Notes: generated by a model not told the origin, from the letters alone. Shown: positions 26,351 to 35,678, numbered from the stretch's first letter. The stretch: 64,000 nt of DNA from JACMQW01 sp964536965 (GCA_964536965.1 CAZIAL010000010.1:1-64000), one strand, 5' to 3'. A program made the numbers and translations.

Positions 26351-26650
26351 TTAGATGCGGACCTGAACTCTCCTCCGCTGAAAAAACACCTTAATACAAA
26401 TCAATATTCTGACTCTCCGATAGAATCGCGCGTATTCCGCGCGTGAACTTCTCCCGCATCGATTTTGTCCCCGCGTGTTCTCTTTGCGACCTCGGCGGAT
26501 AGCTCGCTTCATTTCACCTGGTCTATACAGACGACGCCGATCGACTTCGGCCAGTAGCTCGAGAAGCGAAAGTGTGGCGCTTTTATCGCGGGTGGCAGCC
26601 GCCAAAGTTTCATGATGGAGAGAATCATTCGAGAGTGGGGTTAAATTCAT
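26351..26650 (-). pseudogene. remnant of a Bdellovibrio-type HNH endonuclease-like gene
   Basis: The first ~40 residues from the ATG at 26650 (MNLTPLSNDSLHHETL... LLELLAEVDRRRLY) resemble the N-terminus of a multi-copy HNH family in which LS-x-x-x-L-L..T and (E/V)x(E/D)RRRL-(F/Y) are conserved. The sequence then loses similarity, becoming an Arg-rich frame with no HNH motif and none of the usual GYSSLFEY-like segment. Low codon bias supports decay. It is called by pattern recall, not alignment. The neighbouring 338 bp (26651-26988) hold no other gene. Confidence 0.35.
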
Positions 26651-26988
26651 CTCTCTCGACCACCACGGGAATTTCGATGTCCTTAAACGCGCAGGATTCC
26701 TTTGCATTAAGCGAAAACCGTAAAAAGTTTGAAACGTCCGGATAAGACGCATGAACTAAACGGAAAGAGCTCCCGAACGTCGGGCAGGAATTCTGGGGAG
26801 GGAAGCGTGGCTCGACGAAAATTCTCCGGTTACATCGTCAAACGAATTCTCTAAGGTCCCCGATTTTTTTCGAAGAAGGTCAGACTGCACTACGCCAATC
26901 CTGGCGCAACACGGAGCCCGCGGGCACCTCTCACAACTTACTCGCCATTCGACGACTCTGCCGAATCAAAAGTTCAGTCGCTCCGCAC
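26651..26988. other. intergenic region (338 bp), nothing else seen
   Basis: Between the HNH remnant and the 3' end of nth. AT content is higher than in neighbours, and no convincing ORF, RNA gene or terminator is visible. It may be the eroded remainder of the HNH locus. Confidence 0.45.
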
Positions 26989-27699
26989 TCAGAAGTCAGA
27001 GCGCTCAACCCCAACCTTCGGACAGTACTGCGCCAACGGACATTCCCCGCAGTAAGCCCGCCGCGCGGTACAGATCGCGCGCCCATGGGCGATCAGCCAG
27101 AGCGAGAAGATCGACCAGTTTTCGGTGGGCACATACGCGCGAACCTCGAACTCGACCTTTACCGCGTCGGTCGACTGCGTGAACCCCAGCCGCCGCGTGA
27201 TCCGTCCGACATGCGTATCGACGACGAACGACGGAACTCCGTAGGCGTTTCCGAGGATGACGTTCGCGGTCTTTCGGCCGACTCCCCGAAGCGCCGTAAG
27301 CTCCTCGAGCGTGCGCGGCACCTGGCCGCCGTGGTTTTCGACGAGGAGTCGCGAAGTTTCGAGAATCGCCTTCGCCTTGTTCTTATAGAACCCCGTCGGC
27401 TGGACGAGTTTCTCAATCGCGGCGAGCGGGGCTTTCGCCATCGCGTTCGCGTCCGGATAGCGGGCGAAAAGCGTGGGGGTCGTTTTGTTCACCCGTTCGT
27501 CCGTACACTGGGCCGAGAGAATCGTCGCGACGAGCAACTGGAACGGAGACTGGTGGTCGAGATAACAATAAACATCCGGATACTCGCGCGCGAGAATACG
27601 CACGACTTCGAGCATACGCCGACGCTTTGTCGCTTCCGGCTCGGCGGGTGTTCGCGAGACTCGCGCCGGACGCGCGAGCTTCTTCGCGGAGGACTTCAC
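26989..27699 (-). CDS. nth: endonuclease III (Nth)
   Basis: About 236 residues. HhH motif LRGVGRKTANVILGN with catalytic Lys, then the conserved Asp in VDTHVGRI, and the [4Fe-4S] ligands C-x6-C-x2-C-x5-C in CTARRAYCGECPLAQYC. It is a bifunctional DNA glycosylase/AP lyase removing oxidised pyrimidines. The start is GTG at 27699, overlapping the polX stop by 4 bp (GTGA). This removes the long in-frame extension, which only reads through polX. It is translationally coupled to polX, a plausible base-excision-repair pair. Confidence 0.93.
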   Translation of the reverse strand: MKSSAKKLARPARVSRTPAEPEATKRRRMLEVVRILAREYPDVYCYLDHQSPFQLLVATILSAQCTDERVNKTTPTLFARYPDANAMAKAPLAAIEKLVQPTGFYKNKAKAILETSRLLVENHGGQVPRTLEELTALRGVGRKTANVILGNAYGVPSFVVDTHVGRITRRLGFTQSTDAVKVEFEVRAYVPTENWSIFSLWLIAHGRAICTARRAYCGECPLAQYCPKVGVERSDF

Positions 27700-29426
27700 T
27701 TCCGCTTCCCGCGGCGCTCGTCGAGCCACTTCTCCACCCCCGCGCGATCCAGCGTGTTCAGAACCAGGGACTTCGGAAGCAGCGCTTTTCGCGCCATGCA
27801 AAGTCCGTATTTCATATCGTCGAGTCCCGCCACCTCGTGGGCGTCGGGATTGATCGAAACCATGCAACCCGTTTCACGAAGGCGTTTTCCCCAGCGCCAG
27901 TCGATGTCGAGGCGCGCGGGATTCGCGTTGATCTCGATCACCACTCGCCGCTCCGCACATTCCCCGATGATCCGGTCGATATCGAGATCATAGCCCTTCC
28001 TCCCGAGCAAGAGCCGGCCCGTCAGATGTCCGAGCATCGTCGTCCGAGGATGGCGGACCGCTTGGAGGATTCGCTCCGTCATCGTCGTACGATCCATCTG
28101 GAACCGCGAGTGGACCGACCCGATGATGAAGTCGAATCTGTCGAGCCACTTCGAATCGTAGTCGAGGCCGCCGTCGGCGAGGATATCGCTCTCGATCCCC
28201 CAGAAAATGCGGACGCCGGGAAACTTCGCCTGCGCGGCCCGCACTTCGGCCTCCTGCGCGGCCAGTCCCTCTTCCGTCAGCCCCTGGGCGTAAAACGCGG
28301 ATTTCGAATGGTCGGAAATTCCGATGTATTCCAGCCCGAGATCCGCGGCGGCGCGGACCATCTCTTCGAGCGTCGCGGCTCCGTCCGAGCGGGTCGTATG
28401 ATTGTGGAAGCATCCCCGTAGGTCTTGCCACCCGACGACGTTCGCGAGCTCGCCCGACCGCGCGAGTCCGACCTCTTCGCCGGATTCCCGCATCTCGGGC
28501 GGAATCCACGGCAGTGAAATCGCCTGGAAGAACTGCCCCTCGTCGCTCCCCGGTTTTTCCTCGAGCCTCTCTAGCGGGAGCTTCGTCTCGCGACCGAAAG
28601 CCTCCCAGGATTCACGCGTGGCGGTCGTCTTCGCCAGCGCGGCGCCGAACTTCGCGGTTTCCGCGAAATGGAACTTTACCGGCAGCGGAGACGGGGCGGA
28701 ACCATCCTGCGCGACGGCGAGGTAGAGTTTTTCTTCGAGGTCCTTCGTCGTTCTCTCGCCCGGCAAGGTTTCGACCAGGAATTCCAGGCTGGAAAGCGTT
28801 TCCAGCCTTCGGCGAAGCGCGCCCGTTTCGACGACCCGAAACGCTCCGCCCGCCGGATGCCGGCCGGCGTTCGCCGCTTTCGCCAGGATCGGCAGCAGCT
28901 TTTCCGCTACGGGAAAAGCCTCGTCGAGCCGAAGCTGACCGGAGGTCGCCTGCAGAAACTGGACGCCTTCCAGGATTTTCGCCTGCACTTTTTCGCCGAA
29001 ACCCTTCAGCTTCAGAAGCCGATTCTCACGGCATGCATACTCGAGCTCGCCGAGCGATTTGATCTCGAGCTGCTCGATCAAAACCAGCGCTTTCTTCGGA
29101 CCGAGTCCGGGGACTTTCGTCAGTTCGAGCAATCCCTCCGGCAACGTCGAGACGAGTTCGTCGCGCGCGGTGGCCTTCCCTTCGAGGAGATACTCCCGCA
29201 GCACCTCGGAGATCCCCTTCCCGATTCCCGCGATCTCGGTGAGCGTCCCGGCCTTCGCGCGCGCGATCCAGTCTTCGCCTTCTCCCAGCGCGCCGATCGT
29301 ATCGGACGCCTTGTCGAATGCGCGAATCTTGAATGGATTCTCGCCGTGCAATTCTAAGAGCGATTTCATCTCGGAAAGAAGATCCACGAGACTTTGCGAC
29401 ACGGAGCTACCGAAAGAACGTTCCAT
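27696..29426 (-). CDS. polX: PolX-family protein: HhH, degenerate palm, intact PHP domain
   Basis: 576 residues from ATG 29426. HhH repeats lie at ~55-150 (EIAGIGKGISEVL, KVPGLGPKKALVL). The nucleotidyltransferase palm follows (~165-300). A C-terminal PHP phosphoesterase domain starts at ~338: HNHTTRSDG, GISDHSK, GIESDIL, IIGSVHS, GHLTGR and SINPDAH keep the metal ligands. The palm differs from active PolX: the G-S-x-R-R-x-x-E-T-x-G-D-x-D pattern reads GALRRRLETLSSLEFL (residues 202-217), so both aspartates are gone (Ser, Glu). The later V-x-V-D-L-R Asp is Lys (PVKFHF). It likely acts as a nuclease or scaffold, not a polymerase. Confidence 0.85.
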   Translation of the reverse strand: MERSFGSSVSQSLVDLLSEMKSLLELHGENPFKIRAFDKASDTIGALGEGEDWIARAKAGTLTEIAGIGKGISEVLREYLLEGKATARDELVSTLPEGLLELTKVPGLGPKKALVLIEQLEIKSLGELEYACRENRLLKLKGFGEKVQAKILEGVQFLQATSGQLRLDEAFPVAEKLLPILAKAANAGRHPAGGAFRVVETGALRRRLETLSSLEFLVETLPGERTTKDLEEKLYLAVAQDGSAPSPLPVKFHFAETAKFGAALAKTTATRESWEAFGRETKLPLERLEEKPGSDEGQFFQAISLPWIPPEMRESGEEVGLARSGELANVVGWQDLRGCFHNHTTRSDGAATLEEMVRAAADLGLEYIGISDHSKSAFYAQGLTEEGLAAQEAEVRAAQAKFPGVRIFWGIESDILADGGLDYDSKWLDRFDFIIGSVHSRFQMDRTTMTERILQAVRHPRTTMLGHLTGRLLLGRKGYDLDIDRIIGECAERRVVIEINANPARLDIDWRWGKRLRETGCMVSINPDAHEVAGLDDMKYGLCMARKALLPKSLVLNTLDRAGVEKWLDERRGKRK

Positions 29427-29570
29427 ACGAAGCCCGATCTTGCCTGGTTCGGATGGCCAATTCCAGTGCCGACGCGAGCCTTTCCGAACCGGGGGTTTCC
29501 TCGACGTTTTCACGCGCCGGACGAAGAGGGCCGTTGCTTGCGCACCGGGTTGGTCAGTAGCATCGGGAAC

Positions 29571-30785
29571 ATGCTTCTGAAGAATACGACGAAATCCCCC
29601 TCTGGAACTTCCCTCGCTCGACTGGGCCGGATTCTCGCCCAGCCGAATGCCCCATTTCGCGAGGGTCACGCACTCGCGACGATCGAGGACATCCTCCAGA
29701 AGGAGAAAATTCCCCACTTCCGCGATCCGGCGCAGAACCTGGTCGTCGGGGTCGGATCGAAGGCGGAGTATCTCAAACTCGTGAGCGCAAGCTCGGCCGA
29801 ACCCGTGCGACTCTTCATCGCCCATCTCGACCATCCGGGTTTTCACGGCGTGAGCTGGGAAGGCGCCAACGAAGAGCACGAACTTCTTTCCTTCGCATGG
29901 CATGGCGGCAGCCCGACCGCGCACCTCGAAGGCGCGAAAGTCTGGCTTGCCGATTCCGAGGGCTTCGTCGGAGAAGGGCGGGTCGAAAAGGCCGAGCTGA
30001 TCCCTTCCGGACGCGCCATTCGCGGCGGGACGATCCGGATCAAGAACCTCCTCCGGGCGGGAAAGGCGACCGAGCTTTTCGGAGGATTCGCCTTCCGTGA
30101 AACCCACTGGTCCGAAGGCGATCGCCTCTATACGAAATGCGCCGACGACCTGATCGGTGCGTTTGCGATCGTCGAGACGGCCATTCGATTGAAGCTGGCT
30201 CGCAAAAAACTCCCTTTCATCGGACTTCTCACCCGCGGCGAAGAGGTCGGATTCATCGGGGCGATTGCCCACTTCGAACTCGGCTGGGCGACGCAGGCGC
30301 TGAAACGGGCGAAACGTCCGCTGCTCGCGGTCTCTCTCGAAACCTCGCGGGCCTTACCCGGCGCCGAGATCGGCAAAGGCCCGATCGTTCGGCTGGGCGA
30401 CCGAAAGAGCGTCTTCCACTCGGGTTCTACCCAGGTTTTCACCGACCTTGCGGCGAAAACCCTGCCCGGCCGCCATCAGCGGCGGATCATGGACGGCGGC
30501 AGCTGCGAGGGAACGGCGGCGACCGCCTACGGAATTCCGACGATCGCGATGTCCGTACCGCTCGGAAACTACCATAATCAGAGTCTCGAAGGCGGCCCTG
30601 ATGCGGCGCCCCCGAACGGCCCCGCTCCCGAATTTGTTTCGCTGGGCGATCTCGAGGACTTTCTCACGCTTGTGCACGCCGTCATGACTCCGAAACTTCC
30701 CTGGGCCAAGCCCTACGAAGTCGTGCTGAAGGCTTTCCGCGGCGATCTGAAAAAGTACGCCTCGCAGATGAAACGCGCACCGTGA
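29571..30785 (+). CDS. M42-like (M20/M28/M42 clan) zinc aminopeptidase
   Basis: About 404 residues. Motifs of a co-catalytic metallopeptidase are present: IAHLDHPGFHG (His, Asp ligands), CADDLIGAFA (bridging Asp), TRGEEVGFIGA (catalytic and ligand Glu), SLETS, and a C-terminal GNYHNQSLEGG His. This order matches M42 peptidases. The ATG at 29571 is chosen because the long upstream frame lies in the polX promoter area. Probably a cytoplasmic aminopeptidase. Divergent from polX. Confidence 0.8.
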   Translation: MLLKNTTKSPSGTSLARLGRILAQPNAPFREGHALATIEDILQKEKIPHFRDPAQNLVVGVGSKAEYLKLVSASSAEPVRLFIAHLDHPGFHGVSWEGANEEHELLSFAWHGGSPTAHLEGAKVWLADSEGFVGEGRVEKAELIPSGRAIRGGTIRIKNLLRAGKATELFGGFAFRETHWSEGDRLYTKCADDLIGAFAIVETAIRLKLARKKLPFIGLLTRGEEVGFIGAIAHFELGWATQALKRAKRPLLAVSLETSRALPGAEIGKGPIVRLGDRKSVFHSGSTQVFTDLAAKTLPGRHQRRIMDGGSCEGTAATAYGIPTIAMSVPLGNYHNQSLEGGPDAAPPNGPAPEFVSLGDLEDFLTLVHAVMTPKLPWAKPYEVVLKAFRGDLKKYASQMKRAP

Positions 30786-30789
30786 AAGA

Positions 30790-30818
30790 TTGATCCGACC
30801 TGCACTTAGGAGTAAAAC
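30790..30818 (+). promoter_or_regulatory. candidate promoter of the glycolytic operon
   Basis: -35 TTGATC (30790-30795), 17-bp spacer, -10-like TAAAAC (30813-30818), about 30 bp ahead of the gapA ATG. The ribosome site AAGGAG is at 30838-30843, 7 bp before ATG. Confidence 0.45.
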
Positions 30819-30850
30819 GGGGCTCCCGAAAAAACCCAAGGAGATCCCCC

Positions 30851-31870
30851 ATGACGACGAAAATCGGTATTAACGGCTTCGGAAGAATCGGTCGCAAAGT
30901 CGCCCGCCTGATGCTGGAGCGCGACGACATGGAACTGGTCGCGATCAACAACCTCGAAGCCCCCGAAATCGCCGCTCACCTCTTCAAGTACGACTCCGTC
31001 CACGGAACGCTCCCTTACACCATCAAGGTGGAAGGCGATACGATGATGGTCGAGACGAAAAAGGGCCTGAAAAAGATCAAGATCTTCTCGCAGAAAGATC
31101 CGGGCACCCTGGCCTGGTCTTCCGTCGGCGCGACGCTCGTGCACGAGTGCACCGGAATTTTCACCGACAAAGCCGGCGCGACCTTGCACATGAAGGGCGG
31201 AGCGAAGCGCGTGCTCGTCTCCGCTCCCTCGAAGGACGCCGACATCACCATCTGCATGGGCGTGAACGAAAAATCCTACGACGCCGCGAAACACACCGTG
31301 ATCTCGAATGCTTCCTGCACGACGAACTGCCTCGCGCCGCTCGCGAAGGTCCTCGATGATTCGTTTGGCGTGAAGCGCGGAACGATGCTGACGGTCCACT
31401 CCTATACGAACGACCAGCGCATCCTCGATCTCGGACATAAGGATCTCCGCCGCGCGCGCGCCGCCGCGCTTTCCATGATTCCGACGACGACCGGAGCGGC
31501 GAAGGCCGTGGGGCTCGTGCTTCCCCATCTGAAGGGCAAACTCGACGGCCTTTCGATCCGCGTTCCGACCCCGAACGTCTCGATGGTCGACTTCACGGCC
31601 GAGCTCGGAAAGAGCACGACCAAGGAGGAAATCAACTCCACCCTGATCGCCGCCGCGAACGGCCCGATGAAGGGAATTCTCGGCGCGGAATGCGCGCCGC
31701 TCGTTTCGATCGACTACAACGGAAACCTGAACTCCTCGACCGTCGATCTCGATCTCACGACCGTCGTGGAAGGCAACTTCGTGAAAGTGATCTCCTGGTA
31801 CGACAACGAGTCCGGCTTCTCGGCTCGCATGCTCGACCTGACGGCCCTCATGGCTTCGAAGGGTATTTAA
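30851..31870 (+). CDS. gapA: glyceraldehyde-3-phosphate dehydrogenase, type I
   Basis: 339 residues with the Rossmann motif GINGFGRIGR and the catalytic-Cys segment SNASCTTNCLAPLAK. The catalytic domain carries HSYTNDQR, TGAAKAVG and NVSMVDFT, and the end reads SWYDNESGFSARM. Oxidises G3P with NAD+ and phosphate in glycolysis. It is the first gene of gapA-pgk-tpiA (27-bp gap to pgk). Strong SD and candidate promoter at 30790-30818 suggest high expression. The N-terminal Asn-Asn-Leu region fits NAD specificity, as in GapA. Confidence 0.98.
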   Translation: MTTKIGINGFGRIGRKVARLMLERDDMELVAINNLEAPEIAAHLFKYDSVHGTLPYTIKVEGDTMMVETKKGLKKIKIFSQKDPGTLAWSSVGATLVHECTGIFTDKAGATLHMKGGAKRVLVSAPSKDADITICMGVNEKSYDAAKHTVISNASCTTNCLAPLAKVLDDSFGVKRGTMLTVHSYTNDQRILDLGHKDLRRARAAALSMIPTTTGAAKAVGLVLPHLKGKLDGLSIRVPTPNVSMVDFTAELGKSTTKEEINSTLIAAANGPMKGILGAECAPLVSIDYNGNLNSSTVDLDLTTVVEGNFVKVISWYDNESGFSARMLDLTALMASKGI

Positions 31871-31897
31871 TCCCGTGAGCAAAAAGCGAGCAAAACA

Positions 31898-33145
31898 GTG
31901 AGCAATCCTCCATCCAGCGGCAACTCTTCTTCGATCTTCGGCTCCAGTCCGCAGGCGACGGCGAAGAATACGAACATCAAATCGATTCGTGAGCTTCAGC
32001 TCGCGGGGAAAGCGGTGTTCCTCCGCCTCGACTTCAACGTGCCGATCGAAAACGGCAAGGTCCTGGACGATTCCCGGATCGTCGAAGCGCTTCCCACGGT
32101 GAAATACGCGATCGAGCAAGGCGCGAAGGTCATCATTGGTTCGCACCTCGGTCGTCCGGACGGAAAACGGAATCCGAAGTATTCGCTCGAGCCCGTGGCG
32201 AGCCACCTTTCGGGACTGCTTGGAATGGAAGTCATGCTCGCCGACGACTGCGTCGGCGAAGGCATCGAGCTCCTGGTGAAATCGCAGAAATCGGGCTCGG
32301 TGCTTTTGCTCGAGAACCTGCGCTTCCACGCCGGCGAAGAGGCGAACGACCACGACTTCGTCTCGAAGCTCACGGCACTTTGCGAAATTTACGTCACGGA
32401 CGCGTTCGGAACCGCCCACCGGAAGCATGCCTCGACCTACGGACTCCCCGCGCTCGCTTCGAAGAAGGCGATGGGATTTCTCATCGAAAAGGAACTGAAA
32501 TTCCTCGAGCCGCTGGTGAAGGATCCCGCGAAACCTTTCTACGCGATCCTCGGCGGATCGAAAGTCACGGATAAGATCAAAACGATCGAATCGCTGATGC
32601 ACTCCGTGCAGGGAATCTGCATCGGCGGCGCGATGGCGCATGCGTTCTGGGCCGTCGAGGGAACGCCGATTCCCTCGGGCGCGAAACAGCCTAAGCCCGA
32701 GGATGTCGAGGCGGCCCGCGGAATCCTTCGCGAAGCGAAACGTCGCGAAGTGAAGATCCTTCTTCCGGTCGATACCAACCAAGGTTTCGACATCGGCCTC
32801 CGCACGGCGGCCGAGTTCTCGAAGTTTCTTGCGAACGCGAAGACGATTTTCTGGAACGGGCCGCTGGGCTGGTTCGAGAAAGTGGAATACGCGACCGGAA
32901 CCTTCGAAGTCGCGAAAGCCGTTTCCGAGATTCCGGCGGTAAAGATCGTCGGCGGCGGCGATACCGTTTCCGCGATCAAACTCTCCGGATATGCCGGCAA
33001 GTTCGATCACCTCTCGACGGGGGGCGGAGCGGTTCTCGAATACATCGAAAACGGAACGCTCCCGGGCATCGAGATTCTGCGCCAGATGTATAAGCGCGAG
33101 ACTTCCGACTCCCAAGCGTTCACCCGCACGAAGATCACCAAATAA
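31898..33145 (+). CDS. pgk: phosphoglycerate kinase
   Basis: 415 residues. LRLDFNVP, SHLGRPDG, LLENLRFHAGE and TDAFGTAHRKHAS mark the N-terminal substrate domain; GGSKVTDK, GGAMAHAF, NGPLGWFE and GGGDTVSAI the nucleotide domain. Converts 1,3-BPG to 3-PG with ATP formation. About 35 extra residues rich in Ser and Asn precede the usual start (SSGNSSSIFGSS...); the true ATG could lie at a later in-frame codon, though the start at 31898 keeps normal spacing after gapA. tpiA follows by 4 bp. Confidence 0.97.
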   Translation: MSNPPSSGNSSSIFGSSPQATAKNTNIKSIRELQLAGKAVFLRLDFNVPIENGKVLDDSRIVEALPTVKYAIEQGAKVIIGSHLGRPDGKRNPKYSLEPVASHLSGLLGMEVMLADDCVGEGIELLVKSQKSGSVLLLENLRFHAGEEANDHDFVSKLTALCEIYVTDAFGTAHRKHASTYGLPALASKKAMGFLIEKELKFLEPLVKDPAKPFYAILGGSKVTDKIKTIESLMHSVQGICIGGAMAHAFWAVEGTPIPSGAKQPKPEDVEAARGILREAKRREVKILLPVDTNQGFDIGLRTAAEFSKFLANAKTIFWNGPLGWFEKVEYATGTFEVAKAVSEIPAVKIVGGGDTVSAIKLSGYAGKFDHLSTGGGAVLEYIENGTLPGIEILRQMYKRETSDSQAFTRTKITK

Positions 33146-33149
33146 GACG

Positions 33150-33947
33150 ATGGAGACCCGACGCGGAGTGCTGATCGCAGGCAATTGGAAGATGAACCAC
33201 CCGCGTGCGGCGACGCTCGCCTTCGCGGAGTCGGTGAAATCGGGCTGGAAGACGGCGCTTTCAGACAAGACCCGCGGCGCGATCGCCAACGGCCGGCTGG
33301 GCGCCCTGGTTTTTCCCGCCGCGCTCTCGCTCGAAACGGCGAGGGACGCTCTCACGGGGACTCCCGTCGTGGTCGGCGCGCAGAACGTGCATTTCGAGGA
33401 GAAGGGCGCTTACACGGGTGAGATCTCCGGACCCATGCTGAAGGAAATCGGGATCGAGTGGACCCTCGTCGGACACTCCGAACGCCGGCAATACTTCGGC
33501 GAGTCGGACGAAAGCGCGCGGAAGCGGGCCGAGAGTCACCTCCGACAGGGTTTCCACACGATCTTTTGTTTCGGCGAGACCCGTGCGGAACGCGAAGACG
33601 GCCGGACGAACTCGATTCTCGAGCGCCAGCTCACCCAGGGACTCCCGAGCGAATGGTCGGAATCCCTGATTCTCGCCTACGAACCGGTTTGGGCGATCGG
33701 AACCGGACTCACGGCCTCGCCCGAGCAGGCCGAGGAAGCCCATGCGTTCTCACGCGGAGTGCTGATCGAAAAGTACGGTCGCGAGGCGGCGGCGAAGACG
33801 AAGATCCTCTACGGCGGAAGCGTCACGCCGGAAAACGTACGGGGGTTGCTCGGCCAGAAGAACGTCGACGGCGGGCTCGTCGGGGGCGCGAGCTTGAAAC
33901 CGGATTCATTTCTCGCGCTGCTCGAGGGCGCCGGTTCCCTTCTCTAA
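33150..33947 (+). CDS. tpiA: triosephosphate isomerase
   Basis: 265 residues. GNWKMN near the N-terminus (Asn, Lys), VGHSERRQYFGESDE (catalytic His), AYEPVWAIGTG (catalytic Glu), and the phosphate loop YGGSVTPEN with GGLVGGASLK. Completes the gapA-pgk-tpiA operon. The ATG at 33150 lies 4 bp after the pgk stop; a longer in-frame reading only overlaps pgk. Confidence 0.97.
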   Translation: METRRGVLIAGNWKMNHPRAATLAFAESVKSGWKTALSDKTRGAIANGRLGALVFPAALSLETARDALTGTPVVVGAQNVHFEEKGAYTGEISGPMLKEIGIEWTLVGHSERRQYFGESDESARKRAESHLRQGFHTIFCFGETRAEREDGRTNSILERQLTQGLPSEWSESLILAYEPVWAIGTGLTASPEQAEEAHAFSRGVLIEKYGREAAAKTKILYGGSVTPENVRGLLGQKNVDGGLVGGASLKPDSFLALLEGAGSLL

Positions 33948-33968
33948 GATCGCGAAAACCGCGGTCGA

Positions 33969-35678
33969 TCACGGAGCCCAGTACTCGACCTGGCTCATCT
34001 GCGCTCCGCCGGTATTCAGCCCGCCGAAAATAAAGATTCTACCGTCGGGAACCTGCGTGAAACCGAAGCTCGATCGCGCGGCGTTCATCGCCGGGCCCGC
34101 GCTCCAGGTATTCGTCGCGATCGTATAGAGAAAAGTGCCGGTCGTGGCCGATGCGGCGGAGTTCGCCGTCTGTCCACCGAGGACGAGCACCTGGGTTCCG
34201 CCGTTCACGAGAAAAGCCCGCCCCCCCATCCGCGGACCGGGCATGCTGGCGACCTGGGTCCAGTTGTCCGTGCCGGCATTATAGATATAGGCCTCGGAAT
34301 GGACGACCGTGGTCTGCGAAGTGAAACCGCCGGCGAGGAGTGCTTTTCCTCCTGGAATACCGACGAATGCGGCTTCGTGAACCGTATAGGGGAGCGTGGC
34401 GCAGGCGGAAACGACTCCGCCGTCCACGCGCGTACATGTATTCATCGAAGTGGACATTCCATCCATGCCGCCGGCCGCGATCATCAGGCCGGCGGAAATC
34501 CTCGCGGTCGAAACCCGGTACTTCGGGCTCGGGAGCGTTCCGACCGCCGTATGCGCTCCTGAACTATGGACAAATTTCCAGATGGTGTCGGTCGCGCTCA
34601 GACTGATATCCCACGATCCGAAAAAATACGTCGCCCCTGCATCGATGAGCGACTGGCTGTGGCCTACCTTAAAGGAACTCGGGATCGTCATCGCGGCACT
34701 CCACGACGTTCCATCGAAATCGCGGTACTGGCCGTGGTTCGGCGAACCGGCGCCACCCAGAAGCTTCAGATTGGTGCCGATCGAAAACGGGACGAGGGCG
34801 GATCCGCCCAAACCCGCCGAACCGAGAAAGGTTCCCGGGGACCAAGTCAGTGCGGGTAGATTCAGGATCTGATGCGTTCCCATGTCGCCGGCTCCACCCG
34901 CGACGTGAATTTTCGAGGTACCGCCGCGTTCATCGAAAAGGACGGCGGGGTCGGCGCGCGGCGAGGCCATCGGAGTCACGGACTGAAAACTACCCGGGCC
35001 GTAACTCGGCGTCGGGTTCGGTCCGCTGCCGCCATCGCCGCAATCCAGGCGACGCACCTCTTGCTCCGCCGCGGACAATCCGTTCCACACCGGAACGATC
35101 GAAACCAGGCGGTCCTGGAAGAGATCCACGACCGCGCGGCCAAGCTCGAAGGCGTCGCCTTCGAGCGGCTTTCCGTTCGCGTCGAGCGGCGGATTCATTC
35201 CCGGAGTGAACTCGACCTGGCAGTCGTTGGAACCGTTCCGATTCACGAGACCCACGAGCTGGATCATCCGGGTATTTCCCGCGGGAACGACCATGGAAAG
35301 CTCCTGCGCGACCGTCGCGGTCGTACTCAGCGGTCCGGCGAGAATCCCCCGATAGCTACAGTAACTCTGACGCTTCAGCAGCTGGTCGAAAATCTGGGCG
35401 AGATTCGGTTCGGGATTTCGGCTCGAATCGGGAATGCCGGGCCCCAGGACATTGATGCCGATGCAGTCGAAACCAGAGATCGTCGTCGGCGGAGGCACGG
35501 GACTTCCACTCGCCTGGGGCGCGACTCGCGCGGTCTTTTCGCCGGGGGCGATTTCCGTCCCTTCACTTCGGTCCTCGATTCGGATCGAGAGGAGCGGTCC
35601 ATCCTCCAGCGCGGTCAGCGAACACGCGGCCATGAGTCCCGACAATGCGAACAGCCCCATTCCATGGATCAGTTTCAT
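33969..35678 (-). CDS. Kelch-propeller lipoprotein, lipoprotein family member A
   Basis: About 569 residues. Lipobox MKLIHGMGLFALSGLMAAC. Residues ~65-235 form a domain shared with the two lipoproteins encoded at 36233 and 37334: GFDCIGINVLGPGIPDSS, CSYRGI, ELSMVVPAG, RMIQLVGL, FELGRAVVDLFQD, with four cysteines in similar positions. Residues ~240 onward show Kelch-type repeats (AGGMDG, LLAGGFTSQT, VLVLGGQTA, FIFGGLNTGG). ATG at 35678 gives the signal peptide. It interrupts the common tpiA-secG order and faces the other strand. Likely an outer-membrane or periplasmic binding protein. Confidence 0.7.
   Translation of the reverse strand: MKLIHGMGLFALSGLMAACSLTALEDGPLLSIRIEDRSEGTEIAPGEKTARVAPQASGSPVPPPTTISGFDCIGINVLGPGIPDSSRNPEPNLAQIFDQLLKRQSYCSYRGILAGPLSTTATVAQELSMVVPAGNTRMIQLVGLVNRNGSNDCQVEFTPGMNPPLDANGKPLEGDAFELGRAVVDLFQDRLVSIVPVWNGLSAAEQEVRRLDCGDGGSGPNPTPSYGPGSFQSVTPMASPRADPAVLFDERGGTSKIHVAGGAGDMGTHQILNLPALTWSPGTFLGSAGLGGSALVPFSIGTNLKLLGGAGSPNHGQYRDFDGTSWSAAMTIPSSFKVGHSQSLIDAGATYFFGSWDISLSATDTIWKFVHSSGAHTAVGTLPSPKYRVSTARISAGLMIAAGGMDGMSTSMNTCTRVDGGVVSACATLPYTVHEAAFVGIPGGKALLAGGFTSQTTVVHSEAYIYNAGTDNWTQVASMPGPRMGGRAFLVNGGTQVLVLGGQTANSAASATTGTFLYTIATNTWSAGPAMNAARSSFGFTQVPDGRIFIFGGLNTGGAQMSQVEYWAP

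Noticed and set aside
30806..33355. 849-codon minus-strand open frame across gapA-pgk
   Set aside because: Antisense shadow of two unmistakable glycolytic genes; Arg/Glu/Asp-rich text with no domain.
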